Shown piece after piece: positions 33,503 through 43,816 of a DNA stretch of 64,000 nucleotides (positions are counted from its first letter, which is position 1; the number at the start of each line of letters is the position of its first letter). Both the position numbers and the translations under genes were made by a program. The DNA is from Pinus tabuliformis (lineage: Eukaryota > Streptophyta > Pinopsida > Pinales > Pinaceae), in assembly GCA_031772625.1 (NCBI GenBank), contig CM062807.1, positions 1,147,785,007 through 1,147,849,006 on the forward strand, in the 5' to 3' direction. The notes beneath the pieces are model-generated. The model ran no database searches, was not told the DNA's origin, and saw nothing but the letters and a program-made list of their open reading frames with translations.

Positions 33503-33740
33503 GAAAACATCCTCAAAGAAACTAGGAGTCGTAGTATCATTGATTCTTATATCGCCACAATGAAGCAGGTAAGTAGCAATCAACGTCTTGCGTTTCAAAT
33601 GATATTCATGGTCAGGAAGGTTCTTGATTTGTGTGCTAATAAATGGATCCCTGGACATGAAACGATGAAATCCAAAACTATAAATGAGTTCCATTCAGAA
33701 ATTGGACAAAAGCTCGGTTTAAACCCCCCAAAAAAAATAT
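33503..33740 (+). pseudogene. eIF(iso)4G-like MIF4G fragment, relic
   Basis: The plus-strand frame reads ENILKETRSRSIIDSYIATMKQ and then NQRLAFQMIFMVRKVLDLCANKWIPGHETMKSKTINEFHSEIGQKLGL. The second part matches the end of the MIF4G domain of plant eIF(iso)4G, where the family has RFMVRDVLDLR, NNWVPRR and KAKTINEIHSEAEKNLGL. That protein scaffolds eIF4A and cap-binding eIF(iso)4E in translation start. The frame is preceded by a splice-acceptor-like TTGAATATTGTAG (to 33502). Conserved Arg residues are replaced, and downstream coding dissolves into repeats, so this is a fragment. It is only about 75 codons; identity is from memory of the family. Confidence 0.65.
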
Positions 33741-33855
33741 GTGTAATATGTTTGCAGGAAACAATTTTTGGTATTAGAGGTGTCACAAGTGGTAGGAAGG
33801 AGTTTGGTAAAAGATTAGAGGAACTTACATGTCCAAGCCCACGCTGCAAGATTCT

Positions 33856-33935
33856 GAGAATGGGAACATTTCTGCGAGCTTCCATTTTGAGAATGGGAAC
33901 ATTTCTGCGAGCTTCCATGAACATTTTTGCGAGCT
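33856..33935. repeat. Tandem duplication, unit 33 bp, plus a part copy
   Basis: GAGAATGGGAACATTTCTGC at 33856 repeats at 33889. A shorter ACATTTTTGCGAGCTTCCA copy follows at about 33918. Confidence 0.9.
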
Positions 33936-34012
33936 TCCAAGCATGGAGACATTTTTGAGCACTGGAATTTCTGAGAATTGTGTTCATCAGAATTGTATTC
34001 ATGGCAGCTTTC

Positions 34013-34072
34013 GGCTTTCCAGTTAAGGGCATGAAACGATAAGGCTTTCCAGCTAAGGGCATGAAACGCTAA
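34013..34072. repeat. Two-copy tandem duplication, unit 30 bp
   Basis: GGCTTTCCAGTTAAGGGCAT at 34013 repeats at 34043 with two changes. Confidence 0.9.
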
Positions 34073-35998
34073 GGGTCGCTGGTATTTTCACTCTATCTGG
34101 AAGTTGCATGGGACAATGTCTGAGGCATGGAATTGAAGACAACACATGGTTTCTTTTTTCTTCACTTTATGCAAAAGCGTTCATGAAGACAACATGTGGT
34201 TTGCTTTATGCAAGTGTTCACAACTGCCATTAATGCAAAATTTGAAGTCTATTGGTTTCTTAAAGACTACGTGGTTTTTAGGCGCTGCTATAATTTTGTT
34301 CTGTTGCTTATCCTTTAGTAAAAATGTTGCGTTGTTAAACTCGCAGTTGAATTCATATTTCTGCTCAAACCTTGAAGTCAAAAGCATATTTTCTTAATCG
34401 ATATATTGATTCTATCACTTCAAACTTTATCTCTTCAATATCTCTTGAATGAAAAACTTTATCTGTGATATCTCTTGAATGAAAATTTATAAAACGAGTA
34501 GTTAAAAAAAGAAAAAGTGACCTATTCCGCCTGTTTCCATTTGGTACATACTAGCTCATTCTGGAATAGGGCTTTAACAACAACGATATTATTGATTTCA
34601 AGAAGGAGACCATTACCTTCTTGACATCTCATATATGTTCTTCGATTTAAAATTTTTAATTAGCTAAACATTATATCTCGTGAGGGTCCTCTACCCACCT
34701 TAATTGATAGCATTGAATGTAGCGCATATGAGATATGGAAAAATGTTTACATTAATCTTTAAAATAAAGATTTACAATAGCTCTATGTGATGTATTTTGG
34801 TATATGTGACTGAAATCATTTGACATGGACTTCTCTTAGCTCTCTTAGCGTTTGGTAATTCATGCTCTGGCTTACGACAACCTGCAGTAACTAGCAACTA
34901 CCAGCCGCCCCTTGCCATCGAACTGCTTTATTACCAGCTGCCCCATGCCAACCAACTGCTTCATTCAGGCACGATATTTTGCCCAGATTTATATTTGGTT
35001 AAATACAAAATATTGTTATAGTGTAGTAGTATAACTCTCTTATTTGAACATAAACCAGAATTCTCCATTGCAGAAGTTCGACCTAGATAATGCTTCTAAT
35101 GTTGTTGTTCCCACTCCAGATTGTTCTCGTGATACTGCTGGATATTACCACGGTTTCGCTCTAATATAATAGAAGGAAGCATTCCCCATCTCTAGTTGTT
35201 TTGACAGTTTTCTATGCAGCTCGATATCCATTCGCGTGTCACTGTCATTTCATGTAATCATGTAAAATGAAGAAGATGGTAAGTTAAAACTTCTTTACTC
35301 CTGAGTAGCGACCACTTGTTGCAAGCGGTGTTTTCTTATTAGCATTATATAGTCACATTTTTTTGCATTCTGCGCTGGCAGGGACTCCTCGGCTGCATGC
35401 CTTCCTTGTTATCCATACTAAGTTAGTAAGTACCATTAGGATTCTAAGTATTTGTTATCTAAATATTTTCATACTTCGTTGAGTTAGATTAGATTTTGGG
35501 TTGGAATTTGAAAACCAAAATAGTGGAGCATTTTGATCGTCCTCTTAGAATTTTAAGCTAACGCATCATCAAATAAATTAAAAATTAGTGAATATTATAT
35601 TTTTGTGGGTGAATTTAGATGATTTTGATATATATGCATCATTAATAATATATATTTGTTTATGTTTCTTATTTTGTTATAGGTTTATTAACTTTCGTTT
35701 CTTTATTATAAGTTATAAATACTCGATTCATACATGTGCGGAGGAGTTTTTCCAAGTTTCTTATACATCCATAACATTTTACATTTCATATACTATGTCA
35801 AAATATTAAAATTTGTTTGTTTTAGCATTGATTGAACATCTTGTTTTTGCATATTTGAACATGTATTTAAAGTTGTCAAAATAAGTGCAAGAAATGGTTT
35901 TGACTTTTCTAACGATGGAAGATCTGAATCACCTCCAATAACCTTTCCCACAGGTGGGTTTGAAGATGATTTTAATCTATTTGGCTATGTGGGGACGA
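34073..35998. other. Intergenic sequence, AT-rich
   Basis: Holds a diverged 35-bp duplication of ACCAGCCGCCCCTTGCCATC-type sequence (about 34898-34968) and a short open block at 35072-35164 after a CAG acceptor-like site that I cannot assign. Otherwise nothing supported. Confidence 0.5.
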
Positions 35999-36162
35999 AC
36001 AACATTGTGTGAGGTTTGAATGAGGTTAGGCTCGAATAGCACTGTGCACGTTGGGTGACTTTCACTATAGTGCGAAGCTAACAACATTGTGTGAGGTTTG
36101 AATGAGGTTAGACTTGAATAGCACTGTGCACGTTAGGTGACTTTCACTATATTGCGAAGCTA
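35999..36162. repeat. Two-copy tandem duplication, unit 82 bp
   Basis: ACAACATTGTGTGAGGTTTG at 35999 repeats at 36081 with few changes. Confidence 0.93.
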
Positions 36163-36233
36163 AATGTTCGAAGCCAACTGCGTGGAGCCTAAAATATCAC
36201 AGGGGATCATTTAAAAGCAATATTGCAAAGCTC

Positions 36234-36582
36234 CATGTCAAGTAACAGAGACGGAGACTAAAGGATAGTAGGACTTAATCACTGCAAAGCTCCATGTCAA
36301 CTAACAAAGACAGAGACTAAAGGATAGTAGGACTTCATGACCACAATCAAACTTTTTGTCTCCATTCCATGTCTGTTGTCATCAACAAAGTTAATTGTGA
36401 GTGTGATCTAGATGAAGTTTTCAACTTCAAAGCTGCAATTTTTTTTTTGACTAAAGGAGAGTAGGACTTAATGACCACAATCAAAATTTTTGTCTCCATT
36501 TCATGTCTATTGTCATCCACAAAGTTAATTGTGAGTGTGATTTAGAGATGAAGTTTTCAACTTCAAAGCTGCATTTTTTTTT
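36234..36582. repeat. Overlapping tandem duplications, units 59 and 134 bp
   Basis: TGCAAAGCTCCATGTCAA at 36234 repeats at 36293 (59 bp). A larger unit starting GACTAAAGGATAGTAGGACT at 36315 repeats at 36449 (134 bp). The duplicated blocks share the GACTAAAGG border, so one event used a border made by the other. Confidence 0.85.
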
Positions 36583-36590
36583 CTTCTTCT

Positions 36591-36832
36591 GTAGAAAAGG
36601 CACCCTTAATTTTATTCATCATAGAATTTAAATAAATTTATATTTTGCATATGTTGTATGCATTCTAAAATAGGGATCATGACATTGATTTTTTTTTTTT
36701 CTTCTTCTTCTGTAGAAAAGGCACCCGTAATTTTATTCATCATAGAATTTAAATAAATTTATATTTTGCATATGTTGTATGCATTCTAAAATAGGGATCA
36801 TGACATTGATTTAAAAAGGAAAAACATTCTGC
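36591..36832. repeat. Two-copy tandem duplication, unit 121 bp
   Basis: GTAGAAAAGGCACCCTTAAT at 36591 repeats at 36712 with a single change seen (CCCTTAAT against CCCGTAAT) over more than 100 bp, so this is recent. T runs precede both copies. Confidence 0.95.
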
Positions 36833-37365
36833 TAAAAAAACCTTACAATAAGATAAATATGAAATTAAGTGTCATAATTCACACTTCTCTTTTTTGCCTT
36901 TTTCTTTTTGCACCTTTTTTCAACCATCAAAGTTTGGTTTAACAAGAACCATTGCCAATTCTCTTCCTGTTTCTATTTGAGAAGCTTCTTTTTCTGAATT
37001 TGTACTCCCGCTCTTTTTGTGTCTCCACTCCCATCAACATAAAAAAACCATCAGATTCAATACCCTTCTAAATAAGGGTTTTGAATCCTGATTGTGCCAC
37101 AATATCCCCTTCCAATTGGTTTCCATGTTGAGCCAATGCATCCACTTCTGTTTGGACAAGTTGGCCCCCCATGGTTTCTTCTTCTTCCTCTGAGAGATGA
37201 GTATCTGAGTATCTGAAAACTGTCGTCCTGTCTCCTTTTATTTTTTTGGGTTTTTTTTAGTCTGAATACATATGTTCTACAAATTATTTGTTTGGAAACA
37301 GGAAAGGCATTGAGCTGTTGTGTTCTCATAATTTAAATCTTGAGACCGCTGAAGTTTTTATGCTT

Positions 37366-37545
37366 CAATATTATGCAATCTGGTAGACCTTTGTTGAGAT
37401 CTATCTCCACACATATTCTGGTAAAAGTAAAAATATTTTTCTATAATTTTTCAGTTTCAATATTATGCAATCTGGTAGACCTTTGTTGAGATCTATCTCC
37501 ACACATATTCTGGTAGAAGTAAAAATATTTTTCTATGTTTTTTCA
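37366..37545. repeat. Two-copy tandem duplication, unit 92 bp
   Basis: CAATATTATGCAATCTGGTA at 37366 repeats at 37458; the copies are nearly identical. Confidence 0.95.
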
Positions 37546-37823
37546 AGCATTATGATGCCAGAAGGGAAGAGAAAGGTTTTGAAGTCTCATCCATACCGGC
37601 ATGGTTGAGACCACCATTTTTCTGGCATCAAACTCAGGGAACCATAGGGTGATGAAGAGCCCAAGGCTACCCCGAAACTATGGCCCTTCATTTAGAGCAA
37701 ACTCCAAATCTTTGTTTGTATTGAATTGGATAATGAAAAAGCCTATGGAACATAAAAAAAATCACGATTGGGTGGAAGAGAAAACCCACTGGTGAAAAGC
37801 CTTTAATTTTACCTAAAAACCAT

Positions 37824-37947
37824 TAAATCTGCAAATAATAATCTTAAAATGCAAAGCAGAGAAAAAGGAATTTACTTATGAAGATTAAATTTGCAAATAA
37901 TAACCTTAGAATGCAAAGCAGAGAAAAAGGAATTTACTTATGAAGAT
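37824..37947. repeat. Two-copy tandem duplication, unit 62 bp
   Basis: TAAATCTGCAAATAATAATC at 37824 repeats at 37886 as TAAATTTGCAAATAATAACC and continues through GCAAAGCAGAGAAAAAGGAA. Confidence 0.95.
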
Positions 37948-38020
37948 TTGCTTCCATGGCTGGAAATTCTTCCAGTTGTTTTATAATATAAAGTTTGGAA
38001 ATGTTTTGAAGTTGTTCTAT

Positions 38021-38164
38021 TGGAATGGAAGATTTCCCCTTCACTGCATCTTTGAAGGAGACAGTTGTTCTATTTGGTATCTTGGAATGGAAGATTTCTC
38101 TTTCACTGCATCTTTGAAGGAGACGGTTGTTCTATTTGGTATCTTGGGTAGTGGAGCCCCTCCA
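38021..38164. repeat. Two-copy tandem duplication, unit 72 bp
   Basis: TGGAATGGAAGATTTCCCCT at 38021 repeats at 38093, sharing TTCACTGCATCTTTGAAGGA. The repeat unit is a multiple of three, which keeps an accidental frame open. Confidence 0.93.
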
Positions 38165-38291
38165 TGCAGCATTAAGTTTAGGACTAAGATTGTGTTCCTT
38201 TTGATGTTGTAGTCTTGAATTTGTAAAAAATCTTGGTCTACCACTTTCTTCCCCTATGCTCTGCTTCAGGATAGGAACAGAGTCTGAGCTT

Positions 38292-38447
38292 CTTATCCAG
38301 AGAGCAGAGAACTTCCATCTCATATTCTTGACAATTAAAAAAACTGAAAAAGATTCTGCTTCTTCTCCTCTTATCCAGAGAGTAGAGGACTTCCCTCATA
38401 TTCTTGATAAAAAAACTGAAAAGGATTCTGCTTCTTCACTGCCAGAG
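38292..38447. repeat. Two-copy tandem duplication, unit 78 bp
   Basis: CTTATCCAGAGAGCAGAGAA at 38292 repeats at 38370 with small indels. Both copies end in ACTGAAAA(A/G)GATTCTGCTTC. Confidence 0.9.
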
Positions 38448-38989
38448 GGACATATCGCTCGGTTGTCGAAGAGAGGGTGCATGTTTTTTTTTTTTTTTTG
38501 GAAAAAATGCCCATATATGCACAAGAAAAGAGAGCGCCGCCAAAGCACCACCCATGGGACAGAGCACACGAAAGAAAATGGGCCATGAGGAGCAATGGAT
38601 TCAAAATAAATCTTTAAAGAGTACTCCCATCGAATCGATAGCAGACCCCCCAAAGAAAAAAAAGGTCCCATCCAGACTGTCACCATTTAAAATCTTGCTC
38701 AAACTACAGACCTTGACGCTGTAGAGGAGGGGCCATTCCGCCGCAGACCTGTAACAAAGTCCCCTTTTGTCGATTCTCAGGTTAAAACAAAGAGCAACGG
38801 TTTTCCAACACAGTCCATCCACGAAGGAAGAAGCAGGATCCTGGCCAGCGACTGCGGCTGCGCAACATACACAGTTTTATCAAACCCTAAAACTCGCGCA
38901 ATCCATATTTTCCCCAGTTCCCTTCAAATCCTCAGGGAATTAGACACCCAATTTCCCATACTGAAGAACGAGGGTTCAGAATCGAGTAA

Positions 38990-39138
38990 ATGGCCTCGAA
39001 TTCGATCCAAGACACTCATCTCTGCGTACTCCACCTCTTGTTTTCCGTTGCTCAGCGCCACCTCTTGTTTTCCGTTGCTCAGCGCCATCTCCTGAAAGGC
39101 GAATACAACTCGGAGCTTCTTGACCTCTCTGTGGAAGG
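38990..39138 (+). CDS. Candidate first coding exon, function unknown
   Basis: ATG at 38990 opens MASNSIQDTHLCVL, then a duplicated LLFSVAQRH, then LLKGEYNSELLDLSVEG. A consensus-like donor GAAG|GTGTGT lies near 39138. The 400 bp upstream is less AT-rich than its surroundings, as expected of a promoter and 5' UTR. The frame has ordinary coding composition and ends at a plausible splice site instead of a stop. I do not recognise the protein, and no matching second exon was found downstream. It may be a live gene start, a dead gene start, or chance. Confidence 0.35.
39032..39085 (+). repeat. 27-bp in-frame tandem duplication
   Basis: CACCTCTTGTTTTCCGTTGC at 39032 repeats at 39059 without change. 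It doubles nine codons (LLFSVAQRH) in the candidate exon. Confidence 0.95.
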
Positions 39139-39704
39139 TGTGTTTAGTATTTATACGACACTTTTGGTGGCAAATTACAAAAAAAATAAAAATAAAAGAA
39201 CCTCTGAATTGTAAGGTGTGATCGAAATTTCGTAGTCAGAGACATTTTGGCGAAAACTAATGATTAAAAAATTAAACTATGCTCTTTGATCAACTTTCTA
39301 GTTCACCAAACTTCCCGTCAATTTTTTTACTCGTTTGATCCATGCCGTCACGGAATCCCTCCCTATTTTACGAAATGGTCAAAGTATTCTATTAAATGGA
39401 GTTGTTTTTAGTGCGATTTTTTGGAGATTTCGGTATCGGAATCTGGCGGAAAAATTTGGGGTGAAATCTTGTTTTGTGTTATTCAAACTCATTTTTTTAC
39501 TGCATATTTGGATTCAGCACCCTTAAAAACCTCCAGGACACTCTGATTGTGAAGGGATTACCAATAAGCTTGTGATTTCAATAAATTGTTGCCGATTTTA
39601 GAGAAATTTGACCAGAAAAACCCACCGAAAAAACTTCTAAAAAATCACACTAAAGACTACACCACATTAAATTAATTGCATGTGGTGGAAGGGAGGAAGT
39701 GCAG

Positions 39705-40212
39705 AAAATTGTAAAGTTATTTGTTAAAGAGAAATGTGGAAGTATGGAGGTGCGGAGGTGCTTCTCGGCATTCCCGCACCTCCAACACTCGGTATAATTG
39801 ACAAGACTAACACACTTTTTATTTTTAAATTTTTTTAAGTCAATTCACTTTTGATCTGTCAACTTTAACTTAAAAAGCAATCCACGATTACTCAATGTTT
39901 CAGGTTGAACCAACACATATAACAGTGACAACTAAGTTAGGGTTTCCTATTTTCACTATTCTATAAAGTAAACAAACAATATTGTTTATGTTTCTCATTT
40001 CAACTTTCAGTAGCATCATCGATAGAGCAATTGAGGCGTAGAAGCGTTTTGATAGACCATGAGTGTGTTTCATAACCATGATTGCATTAGACCATGAGTG
40101 TGTTTCATAACCATGATTGCATGTTGGAGAAGGAAAGAGTTGTTACTATGGTTTTCTCTTTCCGCACTTCCACACTTCCCTATCTTTCTCTAACAAATAA
40201 CTTCACCATTTT
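39705..40212. mobile_element. Possible non-autonomous DNA element with about 52-bp inverted ends
   Basis: The left arm (39705-39756) contains AAGTTATTTGTTAAAGAGAAA and GGAAGTATGGAGGTGCGGA. It is matched in reverse complement by the right arm (40161-40212), with AAGTTATTTGTTAGAGAAAG and GGAAGTGTGGAAGTGCGGA. The interior has a 35-bp direct duplication (40054 and 40089). No clear flanking target duplication is seen and there is no transposase. A third, partial arm copy lies at about 40297-40340. The alternative is local inverted duplication. Confidence 0.45.
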
Positions 40213-40429
40213 TATAATATAATAATGTGAAAGATAAATCTCAACGTTTGAATCCATGACCTTTGTGAATATGAATAATACATATAACTTACAAAGAGAA
40301 AATATGGAAGTGTGGAGGTGTGGGAGTGTAGAGAAGGTAACAAAAGGCAACTTCTCTTTAATGTTATCAGCATGAACCGAAGTAACGGAGGTTGCAACGT
40401 TATATTTCCCAAAATGTTGGTCTCGACTC

Positions 40430-40795
40430 GAAGAGTTATTACAGTCATATTAGCCCCTCGGATGGTGAATTTGTAATGTAAATAGGAATTGGATACCCTA
40501 TTCCAGTAACCATGCATGCAATAGTCGACACGGGCAGTGACTTGATCTAGACACAGCGCCAACCTTTGTGACGATTATTATATTACACGGACTGATCCAA
40601 TGTATAATCCTATGCAGTCATTGACTTACAAGAATGTTTTGTACTCCAGCTATTTTTGTGTGGTTGTGGGTGCATACAGATGCGATGATGGCACAAATTG
40701 CATTTATTAATACCTGTACGAAGATTCTTCCCATGCTTTTGGAGTTTTAGCTTACAAAGCGTTCAATTTGGAAATAGGAGCTCTGCGAGCACGAA
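40430..40795 (+). pseudogene. Nepenthesin-like aspartic protease relic, part 1
   Basis: Plus-strand frames read GEFVM, IGIGYPIPVTMHAIVDTGSDLI and then TDPMYNPMQSLTYKNVLYSSYFC, YRCDDGTNCIY, YLYEDSSHAFGVLAYKAFNLEIG. This follows plant A1B aspartic proteases, which have GEYLM-IGTPP, IVDTGSDLIWTQC with the first catalytic Asp, DP-FDP-SSTY, and GDGS..GVLAYETFTL. At least three stops and one frame change lie in it. The second part of the gene continues about 2.9 kb downstream at 43660. Confidence 0.85.
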
Positions 40796-43659
40796 CCCAA
40801 TAATCAAATTTGAAAGTTTGGTCTTAATTTCAATTGGAAGGGCATATATTCATGTCGTCCTTCCATAATGAAAAACTTTTAAAAATGCATTTCAATTGAC
40901 AACAATATATTATCTTTACATTTCATTTTCAATCAAATTAATTTCTATGAAATAAATTAAATTCCTAAAACTAGATGGCAAGTAGTGTTGTACTCAAATT
41001 GACCCAATCAATTTAAGCTTTTTCAACTTCTTTATGTGGCTTAGGCATTCTTGCAGTCCAAAGACTATTCCATCTTAAGAGTGATGGTTTTGACTTATGG
41101 GGATATTATATAGGGCTACTTTATTAGTTGTTAGATTGTTGAGGGATTTCTGCGAAAGAAGAAAGAATAAGAAGCTGTGGAATTGGTTTACTAAAAATTG
41201 TGACTGCAACATGATTTGTTGAAGGTTGATGCCCTAAGCTTATAGGCATTGATTTTATCTGCAAGGGAACTTCCATATTTCTTGAAGATGTACAATAAGT
41301 ATGAACTTCAGCTGGAAAGCTCTATATATAATACATTCCGAGTTTAACAGTAGCTAGACTAATAATTTAGTGCTTTGTCATTAATTGTTTATTTCTAGTG
41401 TAGGTTGAAGAAACTATGGAGGCTCTATATCCACAATTTCAAGAGGTAGATAAATTGGTGGCTCGCAATACAAGTAGGGCACTAAAAGCTTACAAAAATA
41501 CCAAGTTGGAACTCATGTAGGTATTTGTGTTTACTTCATGTCAACAGAATAGGTCTATTGACTCAAATTCTTGCTATTAATATGAAAAGAAAATACTCAT
41601 TAAAGTTTTGATAAAACACAGTGTGTAAATAACTTGTCTATTTGGCAGCATTTTGGTGGTTCTATTAGTTACAGACACAATGAAGCAGGTGGTCGTGAAG
41701 CACTTGACACAAATTTTATAGAGATAGTGGGCGTAGAGTCTATATTAGTTCGTTCACTGGTATGCATAAAATTGAAGCATCTGAGGAAACTTCTAATCTA
41801 ATAAAATAAAAATAATTAGGAATTTTTCTTCTGCGGTTTTATTTGGGACCAATGAAAGAACCCATGAAATAGCTTATGCTCTATCAAGGTGAATACGCTG
41901 AAAGGAACTCCGCCACTAAAATAATTCCACATTACTCGCTTGTTTTCATGTTGGTTAGATCAAGCCATGATGGTTGGCAACACTTAGATCCATCCCCTAA
42001 ATGATGAGAGTCAATTGGAGGCTTACATGGAGAAGCCCTGGACAACACAACAAATCAGATGACAAGATAATGGAGATGGAAACGATGAATACTCTAGGCC
42101 CTCATCCAACCACAATATATTGCATTAAATCTCACATTAACATGATTCACAACTTATTAAACTTGTTCTTGAACTGTGGGATGCCAAGGCAGTTCTCTGG
42201 CAGTTAAAAGTTCAAAATGTGTTTGGATCACCAGTTTGGGACATGGTTCAAATTTGTAATTAAAAACAAATTGTTGAAATTGAACTTGGGCCACATACTT
42301 AACCTAAAGTGCAGTCCTAACCCCTGTCGGTTGAGCCACAACCTTGAGAGTTGAGAATGAACCCAAGATTTGAAGCCCTTGAATTCCACCAAACTTATTT
42401 AAAAAGGAAATTTTATAGATAGATGAGTATTCATGGAAGTTTCCCTGAATGAGAAAAGAAGGTTGATCATGGATAAATATGAAAAATTAATGGTTCTATT
42501 AACAAGATGGAGGGTTCAATCAGCCTCAGTGGTTGGATTGACAAGGCTTCGATCAATATACATAGGATTTAATGATATCAAGAATGGGATCTGGCATGAC
42601 TTTGAATTATAATGTTCAATTGGAGCAATACAAATATGATCCTAGATGAAAGAGAGATCCCATGGGGTATTTAGAAGTGCAAAATAAAAGAGGGTTGAGT
42701 GTATGGGTACGAAAATGGTTTGTAATGACTTTGAAAATTGGCACAATAATAACACAGAGGCTGACGAGAAACCAACAAATAATATTTGATCAAAATATAT
42801 CTATACATACATTACATGGAAGGACACTGGCATAAATACCCAAAAAAAATCTTGAAAATCTTGAGTTTTGTAAGCTTGTAGGAACAACTAACAATTTATA
42901 TAAAATCAGAGTCTTTTTAAACAATAGTGTCTTATGGGTGGTCTTAGATTGCCGAGAAATACCTGTGATCGTTGGAATTATGACTAGATTCATGCTACAG
43001 AGAAATACCCATGTGCAAAAATGGATCCAAGCAGTGAAATTTGGTAACAAAACTTGGTAAAATCAATGTAATGATCATATTCGGCTTGGAGACAGAGCCC
43101 TTTTTAGCAGTTCTCCTGTTAGATGGGATGAAAAAACTAGAGTCGGAATGTGGGTCAGAAAAGATATGGAACTAAATAAGGCATTGATTTGATTTTATGC
43201 CCAATAAAGTTTTGATAGACCCTACGTCTAAACAAAGGGTAGGGTTTTCCACAAGGAATGAAGAAGGTAGGAAACTTTTTGGTAAGGAAAAATAACTCAC
43301 TCATCGGTGCCACCATTATGACTGTTGGCAATGCAACAACCTCCATTATGCTCTATTTATTGCTGCAACAACCTCCTGCATACTCTATATGTCAAGTTGT
43401 TAATGATTATAGAACCAGAACAAGGCAAGTTGCAACCAGGGCCCAGGGGTCTAGGCTTCTAGCCTCCAGGGATAATAGATGTCTGAAAATTTATCAAGGG
43501 ACAGACAACCCTTCATAGGGAATTTTAATTTTTTTCTTTTTCTTTTTTAACAAGTAAAAATCAAAATTTACAATTTTTTTGACACGTAATTTTAGCTTAG
43601 CACTTATCTGATGCTCTAGAGGTCTCTTGACGGGTTGTGACATGTTCAATTTTGTACAC
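40796..43659. other. Segment separating two parts of the nepenthesin relic
   Basis: In nepenthesins the VLAYETFTL block and the FGCGH block lie only some 10-20 residues apart, and these genes usually lack introns there, so this 2.9-kb segment looks inserted. It contains the lyase-like exon pair at 41404-41759. Otherwise it is AT-rich sequence in which I recognise no transposase, helicase or RT, and no clear terminal repeats. Confidence 0.55.
41404..41759 (+). pseudogene. Methionine-gamma-lyase / aluminium-resistance-family fragment, two exons with intron kept
   Basis: Exon A (41404-41516) reads VEETMEALYPQFQEVDKLVARNTSRALKAYKN and, after a one-step frame change, QVGTH. An intron of 132 bp with GT...AG borders (41517-41648) follows. 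Exon B (41649-41759) reads HFGGSISYRHNEAGGREALD, then TNFIEIVGVESILVRSL and a GT donor. This matches the PLP-dependent family (Pfam Met_gamma_lyase), where HFG-STGYGHDEAGGREALD and GAESAIVRSQ are conserved. Only these two exons are clear; a weak third (GTNERTHEIAYAL, about 41840-41888) is possible. The kept intron excludes a processed copy. Truncation and frame change make it a relic. Confidence 0.75.
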
Positions 43660-43816
43660 CGCACAAACCTACATTCCACGGATTGAATTTGGATGCGATC
43701 ATGACCAAGTTAGATGTTTTGACAATTCAACTAGTATAGTCGATCTAGGTAGTGGGCCTCTGTAACTTGTTTCCCAGATTGGATCCTATATTGACAAAAT
43801 ATTCTCCTATCAATTC
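43660..43816 (+). pseudogene. Nepenthesin-like aspartic protease relic, part 2
   Basis: The frame reads TYIPRIEFGCDHDQVRCFDN, STSIVDLGSGPL, a stop, and LVSQIGSYIDKIFSY. Nepenthesins have I-FGCGHDN-G-F, G-VGLG-GPLSLVSQ and KFSYCL at this place. It is collinear with part 1. Similarity fades after 43816, though LVFNGSDRLT at about 44075 may be a trace of the C-terminal half. Confidence 0.8.

Noticed and set aside
35072-35164. Open block after a CAG acceptor-like site (KFDLDNASNVVVPTPDCSRDTA)
   Set aside because: No recognisable family and no linked exons; could be chance.
41835-41890. Possible third exon of the lyase relic (GTNERTHEIAYAL)
   Set aside because: Resembles the expected GTHAI-CAL block only after an unexplained four-residue insertion; kept as a remark, not a feature.
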